From contig JBFXAQ010000003.1 of assembly GCA_050184115.1 (NCBI GenBank), forward strand, positions 372,001-436,000: DNA of 64,000 bases, read 5' to 3'. The position numbers and the translations under genes are program-made. The DNA is from JACKNG01 sp050184115. Lineage in GTDB: Bacteria; Pseudomonadota; Gammaproteobacteria; Ga0077536. The notes beneath the pieces were generated by a model that searched no databases, was not told the DNA's origin, and was given only the letters and a program-made list of their open reading frames with translations. Below are positions 8,178-16,722 of this stretch, piece by piece; within the stretch, counting starts at the first letter, position 1; each line of letters begins with the position of its first letter.

Positions 8178-8777
8178 TCAGCGGGGTGGATGGCGGCGCG
8201 GCGCTTGCTCGGGGATCCAGCCTGTCAGCACGCCGCGCATGGCCGCCTCCACGCTGAGATCGAGCGGCGTCAGCCAGGCGCGCGGCAGGAACACGGTGTA
8301 GCCGCCGATCTGGTAGCTCATCGGCAGGTAGACCGCGACGCGGTCCTGCGGCGCGCCGACGATGGCGGCGTCGTCGCGGGTGAGGATGCCGATCGCGGCC
8401 AGCGGCCAGTTCGGGTGCTCGATGCGCACCACCTGGCCGACCTCCTCGCCCTGGGCCGGGGCGAGCAGCCCGGTCAGTTGCTTGAGCGCGCTGTAGAGGT
8501 CGCGTACCACCGGCAGGTGCCGCAGCGGCAGTTCGACCACGCCGTAGATCCAGCGCGTCAGCCGCGAAGACACCAGCACGCCGAGCAGGAACACCGCCAA
8601 CACGCCGATGACGATGCCGAGCCCTGGAATCCCGGCCACCCCCGGTGCAACGCGGCCGAGCAGTGCGCCCGTGACGCGGTCGAGCCAATCGCCGAAGGCA
8701 TACACGGCGTAGACGGTCAGGAACACGGGCAGGAAGGCGAACAGGCCCTGGAAGAAGGTTTTCACGAGCGCATTCAT
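8178..8777 (-). CDS. DUF502 family membrane protein
   Basis: 199 residues. ATG 8777 is chosen over ATG 8789 because GGAGGA stands at the right distance from it. Two transmembrane helices, FFQGLFAFLPVFLTVYAVYA and GIVIGVLAVFLLGVLV, are followed by the family signature LRHLPVVRDLYSALKQL and a soluble part with VYLPMSYQIGGYTVFLP. DUF502 proteins are inner-membrane proteins of unknown function. The C-terminus is shortened and ends in a basic PRRHPPR tail. It is first in a minus-strand run with the small unknown gene and the FHA protein, and divergent from the HD-GYP gene. Confidence 0.85.
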   Translation of the reverse strand: MNALVKTFFQGLFAFLPVFLTVYAVYAFGDWLDRVTGALLGRVAPGVAGIPGLGIVIGVLAVFLLGVLVSSRLTRWIYGVVELPLRHLPVVRDLYSALKQLTGLLAPAQGEEVGQVVRIEHPNWPLAAIGILTRDDAAIVGAPQDRVAVYLPMSYQIGGYTVFLPRAWLTPLDLSVEAAMRGVLTGWIPEQAPRRHPPR

Positions 8778-9057
8778 GGCGTCCTCCACCGACCACTCAG
8801 GATGCGCGCAACGGCCAGGCGGCGCGGCACGCAGCCACAGCCTAGCCTGGATTCGTCACCCGCGTACGTTGCACCGCAGTCGGGATGCCGCCAACCCACG
8901 CCCCGCGGCGCCCTCGACGAGGACCGCGGATTCGACGGTCTGCCCGGCGGCGTTGCCAATCGTGCGCCGGCGCAGCGACCACGACTGCAGAACGGCACGC
9001 GCGGGCCGCTACAGCGACGACGGATACCGCATCGAGGCGACACGGAGGCCGCACGCC

Positions 9058-10197
9058 ATGACGTTTCCCCACATGACACTGACGGCGAACGGCAACCTGC
9101 GCATCGCCGCGCCGAGCGGCCTCGGCCAGCGCGTGTTCACCGTCCACGACCAGCTCGAGGCGTTCTGTCCCCAGATCCGCCGCGTCGCCGTCGCCCTGCT
9201 CGACCCGACGACCGACCAGCTGCACAGCTTCCTGCACAGCACGCGGGGCGAGAACCCGCTGCCGGCCTACGCCTGCGCCATCGACGACGTCCCTTCACTG
9301 GTACAGATCGCGCGCAGCCGCCGACCACGCGTGCTGAACGATCTCGACGCCGCGCAGCACGACGACAGCGAACACGGCCGCCGCCTGCTCGCGGCCGGCT
9401 ATCGCGCCAGCTACACCGCGCCGATGTTCTCCGGCGAACGACTGCTCGGCTTCCTCTTCTTCGATGCCGCCGAGCGCGGCGTCTTCACGCCCGCGGTGTG
9501 CGCCCGCATCGACGTGTACGTGCAGCTCGTCCAGTTGCTCGTCGAACAGGAACAGGCCTCGATCCATACCCTCACGGCGGCCATCCGCACGGCCATCCGC
9601 TTTGGTCGCTTCCGCGACGAGGAGACCGGCGCCCACTTGCTGCGCATGTCGCACTACGCGCACCTCATCGCCCATCACCTGCCCGCGCGCGAGCGACGCG
9701 ACGACGAGTGGATGGAGTTCCTGCTGTTGTTCGCACCGCTGCACGACATCGGCAAGATCGCGATACCGGACGACATCCTGCGCAAGGCGGGTCCGCTCGA
9801 TGCCGCGGAGATGGCCCGCATGCGCACCCACGTCGACCACGGCCACAACCTCGTCCATTCCCTGATCGAGGAGTTCGAGCTCGAGCGGCTCGATCACATC
9901 GACATGCTGCGCAACATCATCCGCTACCACCACGAGAACTACGATGGCAGCGGCTACAACGCCGGCCTCGCGGGCACGGCGATTCCGCTCGAAGCACGCA
10001 TCGTCAAGGTCGCCGATGTCTTCGACGCCCTGACCAGCGTGCGCCCCTACAAGCGGGCGTGGACGCTGGACGAAGCCTGCGCTTTCCTCGAGGCCGAGAG
10101 CGGCCGCCAGTTCGATCCCGACTGCGCCGCCGCCCTCACCCACAACCGCGCCGAGGCACTCGCCATCCGCCAGCGCTTCACCGAACTCGAGGCCTGA
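9058..10197 (+). CDS. GAF-HD-GYP domain protein, probable cyclic-di-GMP phosphodiesterase
   Basis: 379 residues. The N-terminal part (about 10-165) is GAF-like and ends LLGFLFFDAAERGVFTP. The C-terminal part is an HD-GYP domain: FRDEETGAHLLRMSHYA, then HDIGKIAIPDDILRKAGPL with the catalytic His-Asp near residue 229, HVDHG, and HHENYDGSGY. The metal ligands look intact. The name-giving GYP is GYN here, which some active members tolerate. Such enzymes hydrolyse cyclic di-GMP to GMP and control biofilm or motility. The start ATG at 9058 ends the 280-base divergent gap with the DUF502 gene. It converges on the acetoacetate decarboxylase gene 15 bases away. Confidence 0.85.
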   Translation: MTFPHMTLTANGNLRIAAPSGLGQRVFTVHDQLEAFCPQIRRVAVALLDPTTDQLHSFLHSTRGENPLPAYACAIDDVPSLVQIARSRRPRVLNDLDAAQHDDSEHGRRLLAAGYRASYTAPMFSGERLLGFLFFDAAERGVFTPAVCARIDVYVQLVQLLVEQEQASIHTLTAAIRTAIRFGRFRDEETGAHLLRMSHYAHLIAHHLPARERRDDEWMEFLLLFAPLHDIGKIAIPDDILRKAGPLDAAEMARMRTHVDHGHNLVHSLIEEFELERLDHIDMLRNIIRYHHENYDGSGYNAGLAGTAIPLEARIVKVADVFDALTSVRPYKRAWTLDEACAFLEAESGRQFDPDCAAALTHNRAEALAIRQRFTELEA

Positions 10198-10212
10198 AGC
10201 GTCGCGCCGCCT

Positions 10213-10971
10213 TCACAGCTCGGCGAGGATGCGGCCGTGTCCGAGCACGGCGTCGAACAGGCCCGAGTAACAGCCGACCATCTCGCGCACCGGCAGGCGA
10301 TACCAGGGATCGACCGCCGACGGCGCGTCGTAGACCAGCGACCCTGGCCCCGTCCAGATACAGGGAATGCCGTTGGCGCCGAGATGCGGCTTGAGCGCGA
10401 GCTCGCTGCCGATGAGCTGCGCCAGCGCCGGGCGGGGTGACTCCGTCGCGCAGGGGATCATCTTGAGCGAGATGCTCGGGGTGATACCGAAATCCTCTGT
10501 CGCCACCGGCGTGACGTTGCGCATCACCGCCGTCATCAGGCGGTTGCCGGTCGGCCGTTCGACCAGGCCCATCATGACCTCGCTCTCGTGGCGGACCTCG
10601 ATGTGGGCGAGCTTCTTGGCGAAGCCCCAGATCTCGCGACCGCCGATGAGCGGCGCCTCGTTGTCGGTGAACAGTGCCGGGTAGTAGCTCCACACCTTGC
10701 CTTCGAAGCGCGCGCGGATGGAGATCATCGCCTCGTGGTACGGACCGAAGGTCGACCAGCCGTAGTGGGCGAGGATGACGGTCACGGTCGGCTCGCCGTC
10801 GAGTTCGAGCGCGTCCGGCAGCCAGGCGAGAGCGGCTTCCTCGTCGGTGCGATAGACGAGGAACATCATCTCCATGTTGCGGTAGTAGAACGGTGGCTTC
10901 TGCACCGCCTCGCCGGTCACCGGCATGCTCGCGCCGTAATCCTCGACGCGCAGGCGTCCCTTGTTGGCCAT
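10213..10971 (-). CDS. Acetoacetate decarboxylase family protein
   Basis: 252 residues, the usual family length. The active-site region reads GREIWGFAKKLAHIE; the first Lys of the pair (about residue 119) matches the Schiff-base lysine of clostridial acetoacetate decarboxylase, and the preceding Glu and Arg are in place. Acetoacetate decarboxylase releases CO2 from beta-keto acids; environmental members often act on other keto acids. ATG 10971 starts the gene 53 bases after the acyl-CoA ligase stop, so the two are probably one transcript, consistent with a catabolic step on a CoA-activated acid. The exact substrate cannot be read from the sequence. Confidence 0.85.
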   Translation of the reverse strand: MANKGRLRVEDYGASMPVTGEAVQKPPFYYRNMEMMFLVYRTDEEAALAWLPDALELDGEPTVTVILAHYGWSTFGPYHEAMISIRARFEGKVWSYYPALFTDNEAPLIGGREIWGFAKKLAHIEVRHESEVMMGLVERPTGNRLMTAVMRNVTPVATEDFGITPSISLKMIPCATESPRPALAQLIGSELALKPHLGANGIPCIWTGPGSLVYDAPSAVDPWYRLPVREMVGCYSGLFDAVLGHGRILAEL

Positions 10972-11024
10972 GGTTGTACGTACCTCTCTGTGGTGTGGTT
11001 GTTGAACGGGCGTCCGCCGCCGAC

Positions 11025-12632
11025 TCAGGACGCGGCGCGGCCGTCGTGTCGGCCGAAGAAGGTTGCGGCAAGGCGGTTCTTCTGCAGCTTGCCGGTGGTG
11101 GTCAGGGGCAGCTCGTCCTCGGCCGCGAAACGCACCAGGCGTGGCACCTTGTAGGCGGCGAGTGCGGCGCGGCAGTGCTCGATGAGGGCCGCGGCGCTGA
11201 CCTCGGCGCCGGGCCGGGTGACGATCACCGCGCCGATGACCTCGTCGCGCACCGGGTCCGGTACGCCGGTGCAGTAAGCGAGTTTGACCGCCGGATGGGT
11301 GAGCAGGATCTCCTCGACCTCGATCGGCGCGACGTTGATGCCGCCGGTCTTCACCATCTCCTTGCTGCGGCCGCGGAAGTAGAGATAACCGTCGGCGTCG
11401 AGGTAACCGAGATCGCCAGTACGGAAGTAGCCCTGCTCGTCGAATGCCGCCGCGGTCTGCGCGGGATCCTTGAAGTACGCGGTCAGCACGTAGCCCCTGA
11501 CCCGGATCTCGCCTGCTTCGCCCACGGCGCAATCGGCGCCGCTATCGGCGTCGACGATGCGCAGCTCGACACCGGGCAGCGCCCGCCCGACCGAACGCAA
11601 TCGCAGTTCGAGCGGGTCACCGGCGTCCGTCACCGTGCAGTTGCCGTAGGTTTCAGTCAGGCCGTAGATATTGCAGATCTCGCGCGCCCCGAGTTCGACC
11701 ACGCGCATGATCTGCTCGGCGCTGCCGAGCGTCGCACCGCCGCGCAGGCAGGCGAGGTCCCGCGCCGCGCGCTCGGGATGTTCGTGCAGGGCCTGCGCCA
11801 TGTTGGGCGTGCCGTAGAACAGCGTGCAGCGCTCGCGCTCGATCAGCGCGAGCGCCGCACCGGCTTCGAAGCTTTCCTGCAGCACCAGGCAGCCGCCGTG
11901 GGTGATGACGTTGAACAGCGCGTTCTCGCAGGCGAAGGACCAGAACATCGACACCGCCAGCCACACGCGGTCGTGCTCGGTGACGCGCTGACGCTCGCCG
12001 ATGTGCCACATGTTCTCGATCAGCGCGTAGTGCTGCAGCAGCACGCCCTTCGGCAACGCGGTCGAACCCGAGGTGTAGAGGAGGTAGGCGATATCGGTCG
12101 GCGCGACGGCGTCCGTCGCCGCATCCAACGTCGCATCGTCGATCGCCGCGCCCGCGGCCAGCAGTTCGGCCCAGGTGCGGCAGCCAGGGTGACGCCGTGG
12201 CCCGACCAGCACGATGTCGCGCAACGCCGGCAGGCGTTCGGCACGCGGCTGCATGGCATCGAGCATGGCGAGGTAGTCGGCCTTGAGGAACTCGCCGGTG
12301 GTGATCAGCACGCGGGTATCCGAATGAGCGAGCACGTGCTCGAGTTCGCGCGCGGTGGCCCAGGTGTTGACGCCGACCATGACCGCGCCGATGGCGGTGG
12401 CGGCGAAATCGGCGACGATCCATTCGGCCACGTTGCCCATCAGCAGCGCGACCTTGTCGCCCGGCTGGACACCGAGCGCGAGCAGGCCCCGCGCGCACGC
12501 CCGCACCTCGTCCCGCAGGGACGCGTAGCTCAGGCGCCGCGTGCCGGCAACGAGCGCTTCGCGCGCGCCGTGCCGCGTGGCGAGTTCGTCGATCAGCGCG
12601 GATACGGTGCGGGCCACCGGCGGCACGGACAT
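11025..12632 (-). CDS. AMP-dependent acyl-CoA synthetase/ligase
   Basis: 535 residues of the ANL superfamily. The phosphate-binding loop YTSGSTALPKGV is near residue 185, IYGLTETYGNC is the aromatic/adenine motif, RTGDLGYLDADGYLYFRGR with the hinge Asp and Arg follows, then KTGGINVAPIEVEE, and the C-terminal catalytic lysine lies in TTTGKLQKN. The enzyme activates a carboxylic acid with ATP and joins it to CoA. It is first in an operon with the acetoacetate decarboxylase gene and divergent from the small unknown gene at 12858. The chosen ATG 12632 gives a normal N-terminus (RTVSALIDELATRHG). Substrate is unknown; a medium-chain or cyclic acid is plausible. Confidence 0.9.
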   Translation of the reverse strand: MSVPPVARTVSALIDELATRHGAREALVAGTRRLSYASLRDEVRACARGLLALGVQPGDKVALLMGNVAEWIVADFAATAIGAVMVGVNTWATARELEHVLAHSDTRVLITTGEFLKADYLAMLDAMQPRAERLPALRDIVLVGPRRHPGCRTWAELLAAGAAIDDATLDAATDAVAPTDIAYLLYTSGSTALPKGVLLQHYALIENMWHIGERQRVTEHDRVWLAVSMFWSFACENALFNVITHGGCLVLQESFEAGAALALIERERCTLFYGTPNMAQALHEHPERAARDLACLRGGATLGSAEQIMRVVELGAREICNIYGLTETYGNCTVTDAGDPLELRLRSVGRALPGVELRIVDADSGADCAVGEAGEIRVRGYVLTAYFKDPAQTAAAFDEQGYFRTGDLGYLDADGYLYFRGRSKEMVKTGGINVAPIEVEEILLTHPAVKLAYCTGVPDPVRDEVIGAVIVTRPGAEVSAAALIEHCRAALAAYKVPRLVRFAAEDELPLTTTGKLQKNRLAATFFGRHDGRAAS

Positions 12633-12857
12633 GAAAGCTCTCCCCTGCTGCCCCCGTCGCCACCACCGGCCGCGGAGCGGCATCGATTATCCGGGGGCGA
12701 CGGCGACCGCGGCAACCGCGCCGCGGCACGCCATGCTCAAGTCGTCCCGCGCCACGCCGCTCTAACGACCACCGGGCACCACACCACGCTGGCGGGGGCA
12801 GCGACAGCGGCCCACGCCGGCGCCCGGCCATGACCGCACGACGAGGAGACGCACGAT

Positions 12858-13082
12858 ATGGCTGGCGACGACACCGTGGTCAGAACACTGTGGACCGACA
12901 CGCTGCTCGAGATGCTGGTCGTCGCGCTCGAACACAAGACCGAGCGCGAGGTCGTCGAATTGCTGCGCGAGATCCGCAGCAAGCGCTTCACGCGCGAAGC
13001 CGTTGGCACCTACGTCGACAAGCGGCTCGGCGATACCGGCCGCCGCCGCCTGAATGTCTGCCTAGGTCGGCTGCGCGCCTGA
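12858..13082 (+). CDS. Small protein of unknown function, WTxTLLEMLV family, copy 2
   Basis: 74 residues. RTLWTDTLLEMLV near the N-terminus matches RTVWTETLLEMLV of the protein at 7809-8051, followed by shared LREIRSK-like and AV positions. It is charged, helical and lacks any signal or membrane segment. ACGAGGAGACGCACGAT precedes the start, giving a good ribosome site. It is divergent from the acyl-CoA ligase and convergent with the DUF1508 gene, whose stop is nine bases away. I recognise no domain; a regulatory or nucleic-acid-binding role would be only a guess. Confidence 0.7.
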   Translation: MAGDDTVVRTLWTDTLLEMLVVALEHKTEREVVELLREIRSKRFTREAVGTYVDKRLGDTGRRRLNVCLGRLRA

Positions 13083-13091
13083 CGCTCGTCC

Positions 13092-13427
13092 TCAACCGAC
13101 GAGATCCTTCACCGTCGTCGAGACGCCGTTGGTCCTGACCGAGGCGACGCCGTTGTCACGCGCGGCGACGGTGCCATACATCTGGCTCGACCCGATGACC
13201 TGGTGGTTGGCGGCCTTGAGGTTGAAGAAGAACTTGCCGTTGGAAGCTTCCTTGAGCTCGTAGCGCGCTTCGTCGGCACAGTTCTTCTGCACCGAAGCGA
13301 TGCCGTTCTCGGCCGCCGCGCGGGTCTTGTACAACTCGCTGGTGAGTATGGTTTCGGCATTGCCCGCTTTCAGTACGAAGCGGAACTGCCCGTCGGCGCT
13401 CTTGCCGAGCTCGAACCAACCTGCCAT
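13092..13427 (-). CDS. YegP-type protein with two DUF1508 repeats
   Basis: 111 residues made of two tandem copies of the DUF1508 unit: GWFELGKSADGQFRFVLKAG ... SELYKTRAAAENGIASV and YELKEASNGKFFFNLKAANH ... SQMYGTVAARDNGVASVRTN. The family includes E. coli YegP; its function is unknown, though it is a small soluble beta-rich protein often linked to stress. GGGAGAG lies at ribosome-site distance before ATG 13427. The gene is monocistronic here and convergent with the small unknown gene. Confidence 0.9.
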   Translation of the reverse strand: MAGWFELGKSADGQFRFVLKAGNAETILTSELYKTRAAAENGIASVQKNCADEARYELKEASNGKFFFNLKAANHQVIGSSQMYGTVAARDNGVASVRTNGVSTTVKDLVG

Positions 13428-13530
13428 GTCGTCTCTCCCTGGATTCTCGATGGTTGTCGTCAATTTGTGGTGGCCGGAATCTAGCACAGCAGGCGAACGG
13501 GACGATGCCCGCGGCGCCGCGCGAGTGGCG

Positions 13531-15426
13531 TCACGTCGGCGGCGCGTGCGCGGCAACCAAGCGCGCGATGGCCGCTCCGTCGAGGGTCTCGTGGGTTTCC
13601 AAGGCGGCGGCGATGGCGTCGAGCGCGGCACGGCGCGCGCCGAGGATCTCCATCGCCCTGTCGCGCCCGGCCTCGACGATCGCGCGCACCGCGCTGTCGA
13701 TGGCCTGGGCGGTGGCTTCGCTGAAGTTGCGCTCCTCGAGCGTCTGCGCGCTGGCGAGATACTGGAGCTGCTGCTGGCGGCCCCATACCACCGGGCCCAA
13801 CGCTTCGCTCATGCCGAGGCGGGTGACCATGGCGTGGGCGATCTCGGTGGCACGTTCGAGATCGTTCGCCGCGCCCGACGACACTTCGCCCAGCACCAGC
13901 CGTTCAGCGGCTCGGCCACCGAGCAGGATCGCGACCTGGTCCTGCATCTCCGCGGTCGTCGACAAGTACTTCTCCGTCACCGGCAGCTGCAGCGTGAAGC
14001 CGAGCGCGCCGATGGCGCGTGGGATGATGGTCACGCGGTGTACCGGTTCGCCGGTCGGCACCGTGACGGCGACCAGCGCGTGGCCCGCCTCGTGCACGGC
14101 GACGCGATGCTTCTCGGCGGTCGAGAGCACGCGCTGACGGTTCTCGGGGCCGGCGATGACGCGATCGATGGCGGCCTCGAAATCGCTCAGGCCGATGCGC
14201 TCGCGGCCCTCGCGCAGCGCGTGCATGGCCGCCTCGTTGCAGATGTTCTCGAGATCGGCGCCGACGAAGCCGGGCGTGCGCTGGGCGACGACGTGGAGGT
14301 CGACGTCGGCGGTCAGCGGCATGCGGTTGGCGTACAGACGCAGGATGCCCTCGCGGGCGACGACGTCGGGCTTGTCGACCGGGATACGGCGATCGAAGCG
14401 ACCGGCGCGCAGCAGCGCCTGGTCGAGGATCTCGGGGCGATTGGTCGCCGCCATCACGACCACGCCGGTCGAGGCGTCGAAACCATCCATCTCGGTCAGC
14501 AGCTGGTTCAAGGTCTGCTCGCGCTCGTCGTGGCCGCCGAGCGCCGGCCCCGCGCTGCGCGTGCGGCCGATGGCATCGAGTTCGTCGATGAAGATGATGC
14601 AGGGCGCCTTCTGCCGCGCCTGGTCGAACATCTCGCGCACCCGCGCCGCGCCGACGCCGACGAACATCTCGATGAACTCCGAGCCCGAGATATTGAAGAA
14701 GGGCACGCCGGCTTCGCCGGCGACGGCGCGCGCGAAGAGGGTCTTGCCGGTGCCCGGCGGGCCGACCAGCAGCACGCCCTTGGGGCTGCGCGCGCCGAGT
14801 TTCGCGATGCGCGAGGGATCGCGCAGGAACTCGACCGTCTCGCGCAGCTCCTGCTTGACCTCGTCGTAGCCGGCGACGTCGTCGAAAGTCACCTTGGGCC
14901 GCTCGTCGGGGTGCACGCGCACGCGGTTGCCGATGGAGAGGAAGCCGCGCCCCATGCCGCCGATGCGCCGCGCCATCCAGCTCCAGGCCAGGAACACCAC
15001 GCCGAAGGGCAGTACCCAGTTGAAGACGAAGTTGGTCAGCCAGTTGTCCTCGCGGCGCACGCTGTAGCGCACGCCCTGGGCGGTCAGCTTGTCAGCCAGT
15101 TCCTGGTTCCACAGCGGGATGGTGTAGAAACGCTGCGGCTGCCCGGTGCCGGGCTCGGCGGTGGTCAGGGTGCCGACGATGCGGCTGTCGGTGACGACCG
15201 CTTCGGCCACCTCGCGCTGCTCGACGTGGCGCAGGAACTCGCTGTAGGGGATCTCGCTGCGGCGCGCCTCGGCCGCTTCACGCCAGAAATGCGCCGAGAC
15301 GACGATGAACACCAGGTAGAGCAGCAGGGTGAACTGCGGCTGCTGCCAGAAGTGCTGGCGCGAGGTCTTGTTGATCTCGATGTCAGGTTCGTGGGGATGG
15401 GCGTCGCGGTGGCGCGTGGTCTTCAT
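13531..15426 (-). CDS. ftsH: ATP-dependent zinc metalloprotease FtsH
   Basis: 631 residues, normal for FtsH. Two membrane helices (FTLLLYLVFIVVSAHFW near residue 35; VLPFGVVFLAWSWMA near 140) flank a small periplasmic domain. The AAA module has Walker A GPPGTGKT, Walker B IIFIDELDAIG and the SRH region ATNRPEILDQALLRAGRFDR. The zinc protease motif is HEAGH with the downstream Asp region following. FtsH degrades membrane and unstable cytoplasmic proteins. The usual rlmE-ftsH-folP setting is absent, so this may be an accessory second copy; the short C-terminal tail (ending VAAHAPPT) fits that. Upstream on the same strand 208 bases away is the LLM gene, an unrelated unit. Confidence 0.95.
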   Translation of the reverse strand: MKTTRHRDAHPHEPDIEINKTSRQHFWQQPQFTLLLYLVFIVVSAHFWREAAEARRSEIPYSEFLRHVEQREVAEAVVTDSRIVGTLTTAEPGTGQPQRFYTIPLWNQELADKLTAQGVRYSVRREDNWLTNFVFNWVLPFGVVFLAWSWMARRIGGMGRGFLSIGNRVRVHPDERPKVTFDDVAGYDEVKQELRETVEFLRDPSRIAKLGARSPKGVLLVGPPGTGKTLFARAVAGEAGVPFFNISGSEFIEMFVGVGAARVREMFDQARQKAPCIIFIDELDAIGRTRSAGPALGGHDEREQTLNQLLTEMDGFDASTGVVVMAATNRPEILDQALLRAGRFDRRIPVDKPDVVAREGILRLYANRMPLTADVDLHVVAQRTPGFVGADLENICNEAAMHALREGRERIGLSDFEAAIDRVIAGPENRQRVLSTAEKHRVAVHEAGHALVAVTVPTGEPVHRVTIIPRAIGALGFTLQLPVTEKYLSTTAEMQDQVAILLGGRAAERLVLGEVSSGAANDLERATEIAHAMVTRLGMSEALGPVVWGRQQQLQYLASAQTLEERNFSEATAQAIDSAVRAIVEAGRDRAMEILGARRAALDAIAAALETHETLDGAAIARLVAAHAPPT

Positions 15427-15634
15427 GGCGGCGTGGTCTTGCTCGGCGCGATGGGCCAGAGCTTACTCCAGGCGCGAAGCCACGGCGGGCGCCGGCACGC
15501 ATTCAGCGCCGCGAGGGCCGTGTGGACGGCATCCGTTCGGTGGTCGCCCGCGCGCCCGCGCTCGGCAAGCGTGGGGGTGACCTGGCGGCGGCACGAATGA
15601 GGCCGCGGGCGCCCCGCGCGCTGCTCCCCGAGCG

Positions 15635-16699
15635 TCAGCGCCGCACCCGCTCCATCACCCGCGCCCAGTCGTCGAGGGCGTCGACGAGATGCGGCAGGAC
15701 GAGGAAGCTGACGGCGTTGAAGCCGGCATCGGCGAGCACGCGCACGCGCTCGGCGAGTTCGTCGACGGTGCCGGAACACGAGACCTGGCGGATGAATTCG
15801 CCGGAGACCAGCGGCTCCTCGTCCTCGCGCAGGAACAGTGCATGACCGCGGTGCAGGGTGAGATAGCGCGCATCGGCCGGTTCGTAGGCGTCGTACATCG
15901 CCTGGTAGGCCGCGAGCATGGCCTCGTCGGCGATGCCGCCGGTGCCGAGATCGCCGTACTGCTTCTCCATCAGGTTGTGCATGACCATGATGGCGGTCGG
16001 CCCGGCCTGGGCGCGCACGCGCGGGCTGTGGTAGGTTTCGCCATCACGGATGGCGGAGCCGAACACGAACGCCGTCTTGCGGAACTCGGCCGGATCGCGG
16101 CCGGCGGCGCGGTAGGCCTCGTCCATGGCGCGGGCATCGGCACGGGCCTGCTCGTCGCCGGCGTAGATGGCGATCCAGTGGCTGCCGGTCTCGGCGGTCA
16201 GGGCGCGCGCCCGCGGCCCACCGGCGGCGACGTGCACGGCGATGGGGTCGTCGGTGTTGAAGAGGTCGCGCTCGGGATTGAGGAAGCGGATTTTCCGTTG
16301 GCGGCCCGAGAAGGACCATTCCACCGTCTCGCGTGCGACGAGACCGTTGACCGTCTCGATGTAACGCCTGAGGTGGTCGAGTCCGATCGCCGGCAGGCCC
16401 ATCGCGCGGCGCCCGGAGAAGCCGGTGCCGACACCCCAGTCGATGCGTCCCGGCGCCAGCGAATTGAGCGTCGCCAGCATGTTGGCGGTGACCGGTGGGA
16501 TGCGGTTCGACGGAATGCACACGCCGGTGCCGAGGCGGATGCGCGAGGTGTTCATGGCCGCGGCGGCCATCACCACGAAGGGATCGGCGGCGACCATCTG
16601 GCTGTCCTCGAACCAGGCGGTGTCGAAGCCGAGGGCCTCGGCACGTTGCGCCACCTTCCAGCTGTCGTGCGCGGTGGCCATGATGACGGCGAATTCCAT
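15635..16699 (-). CDS. LLM-class flavin-dependent oxidoreductase
   Basis: 354 residues of the bacterial luciferase-like monooxygenase fold, a TIM barrel using FMN or F420. Typical segments are AQRAEALGFDTAWFEDSQMV, RIRLGTGVCIPSNRIPPVTA, LNSLAPGRIDWGVGTGFSGR and the C-terminal VSCSGTVDELAERVRVLADAGFNAVSF. The substrate is unknown. It lies 23 bases after the acyl-CoA dehydrogenase gene, which directly follows a TetR regulator, so all three form one operon, probably for a dehydrogenation or oxygenation route controlled by that regulator. Confidence 0.85.
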   Translation of the reverse strand: MEFAVIMATAHDSWKVAQRAEALGFDTAWFEDSQMVAADPFVVMAAAAMNTSRIRLGTGVCIPSNRIPPVTANMLATLNSLAPGRIDWGVGTGFSGRRAMGLPAIGLDHLRRYIETVNGLVARETVEWSFSGRQRKIRFLNPERDLFNTDDPIAVHVAAGGPRARALTAETGSHWIAIYAGDEQARADARAMDEAYRAAGRDPAEFRKTAFVFGSAIRDGETYHSPRVRAQAGPTAIMVMHNLMEKQYGDLGTGGIADEAMLAAYQAMYDAYEPADARYLTLHRGHALFLREDEEPLVSGEFIRQVSCSGTVDELAERVRVLADAGFNAVSFLVLPHLVDALDDWARVMERVRR

Positions 16700-16722
16700 G
16701 GGTGTTCTCCCCGGTTGCGGAT

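Noticed and set aside
13300..15600. 766-codon plus-strand frame
   Set aside because: Antisense to FtsH.
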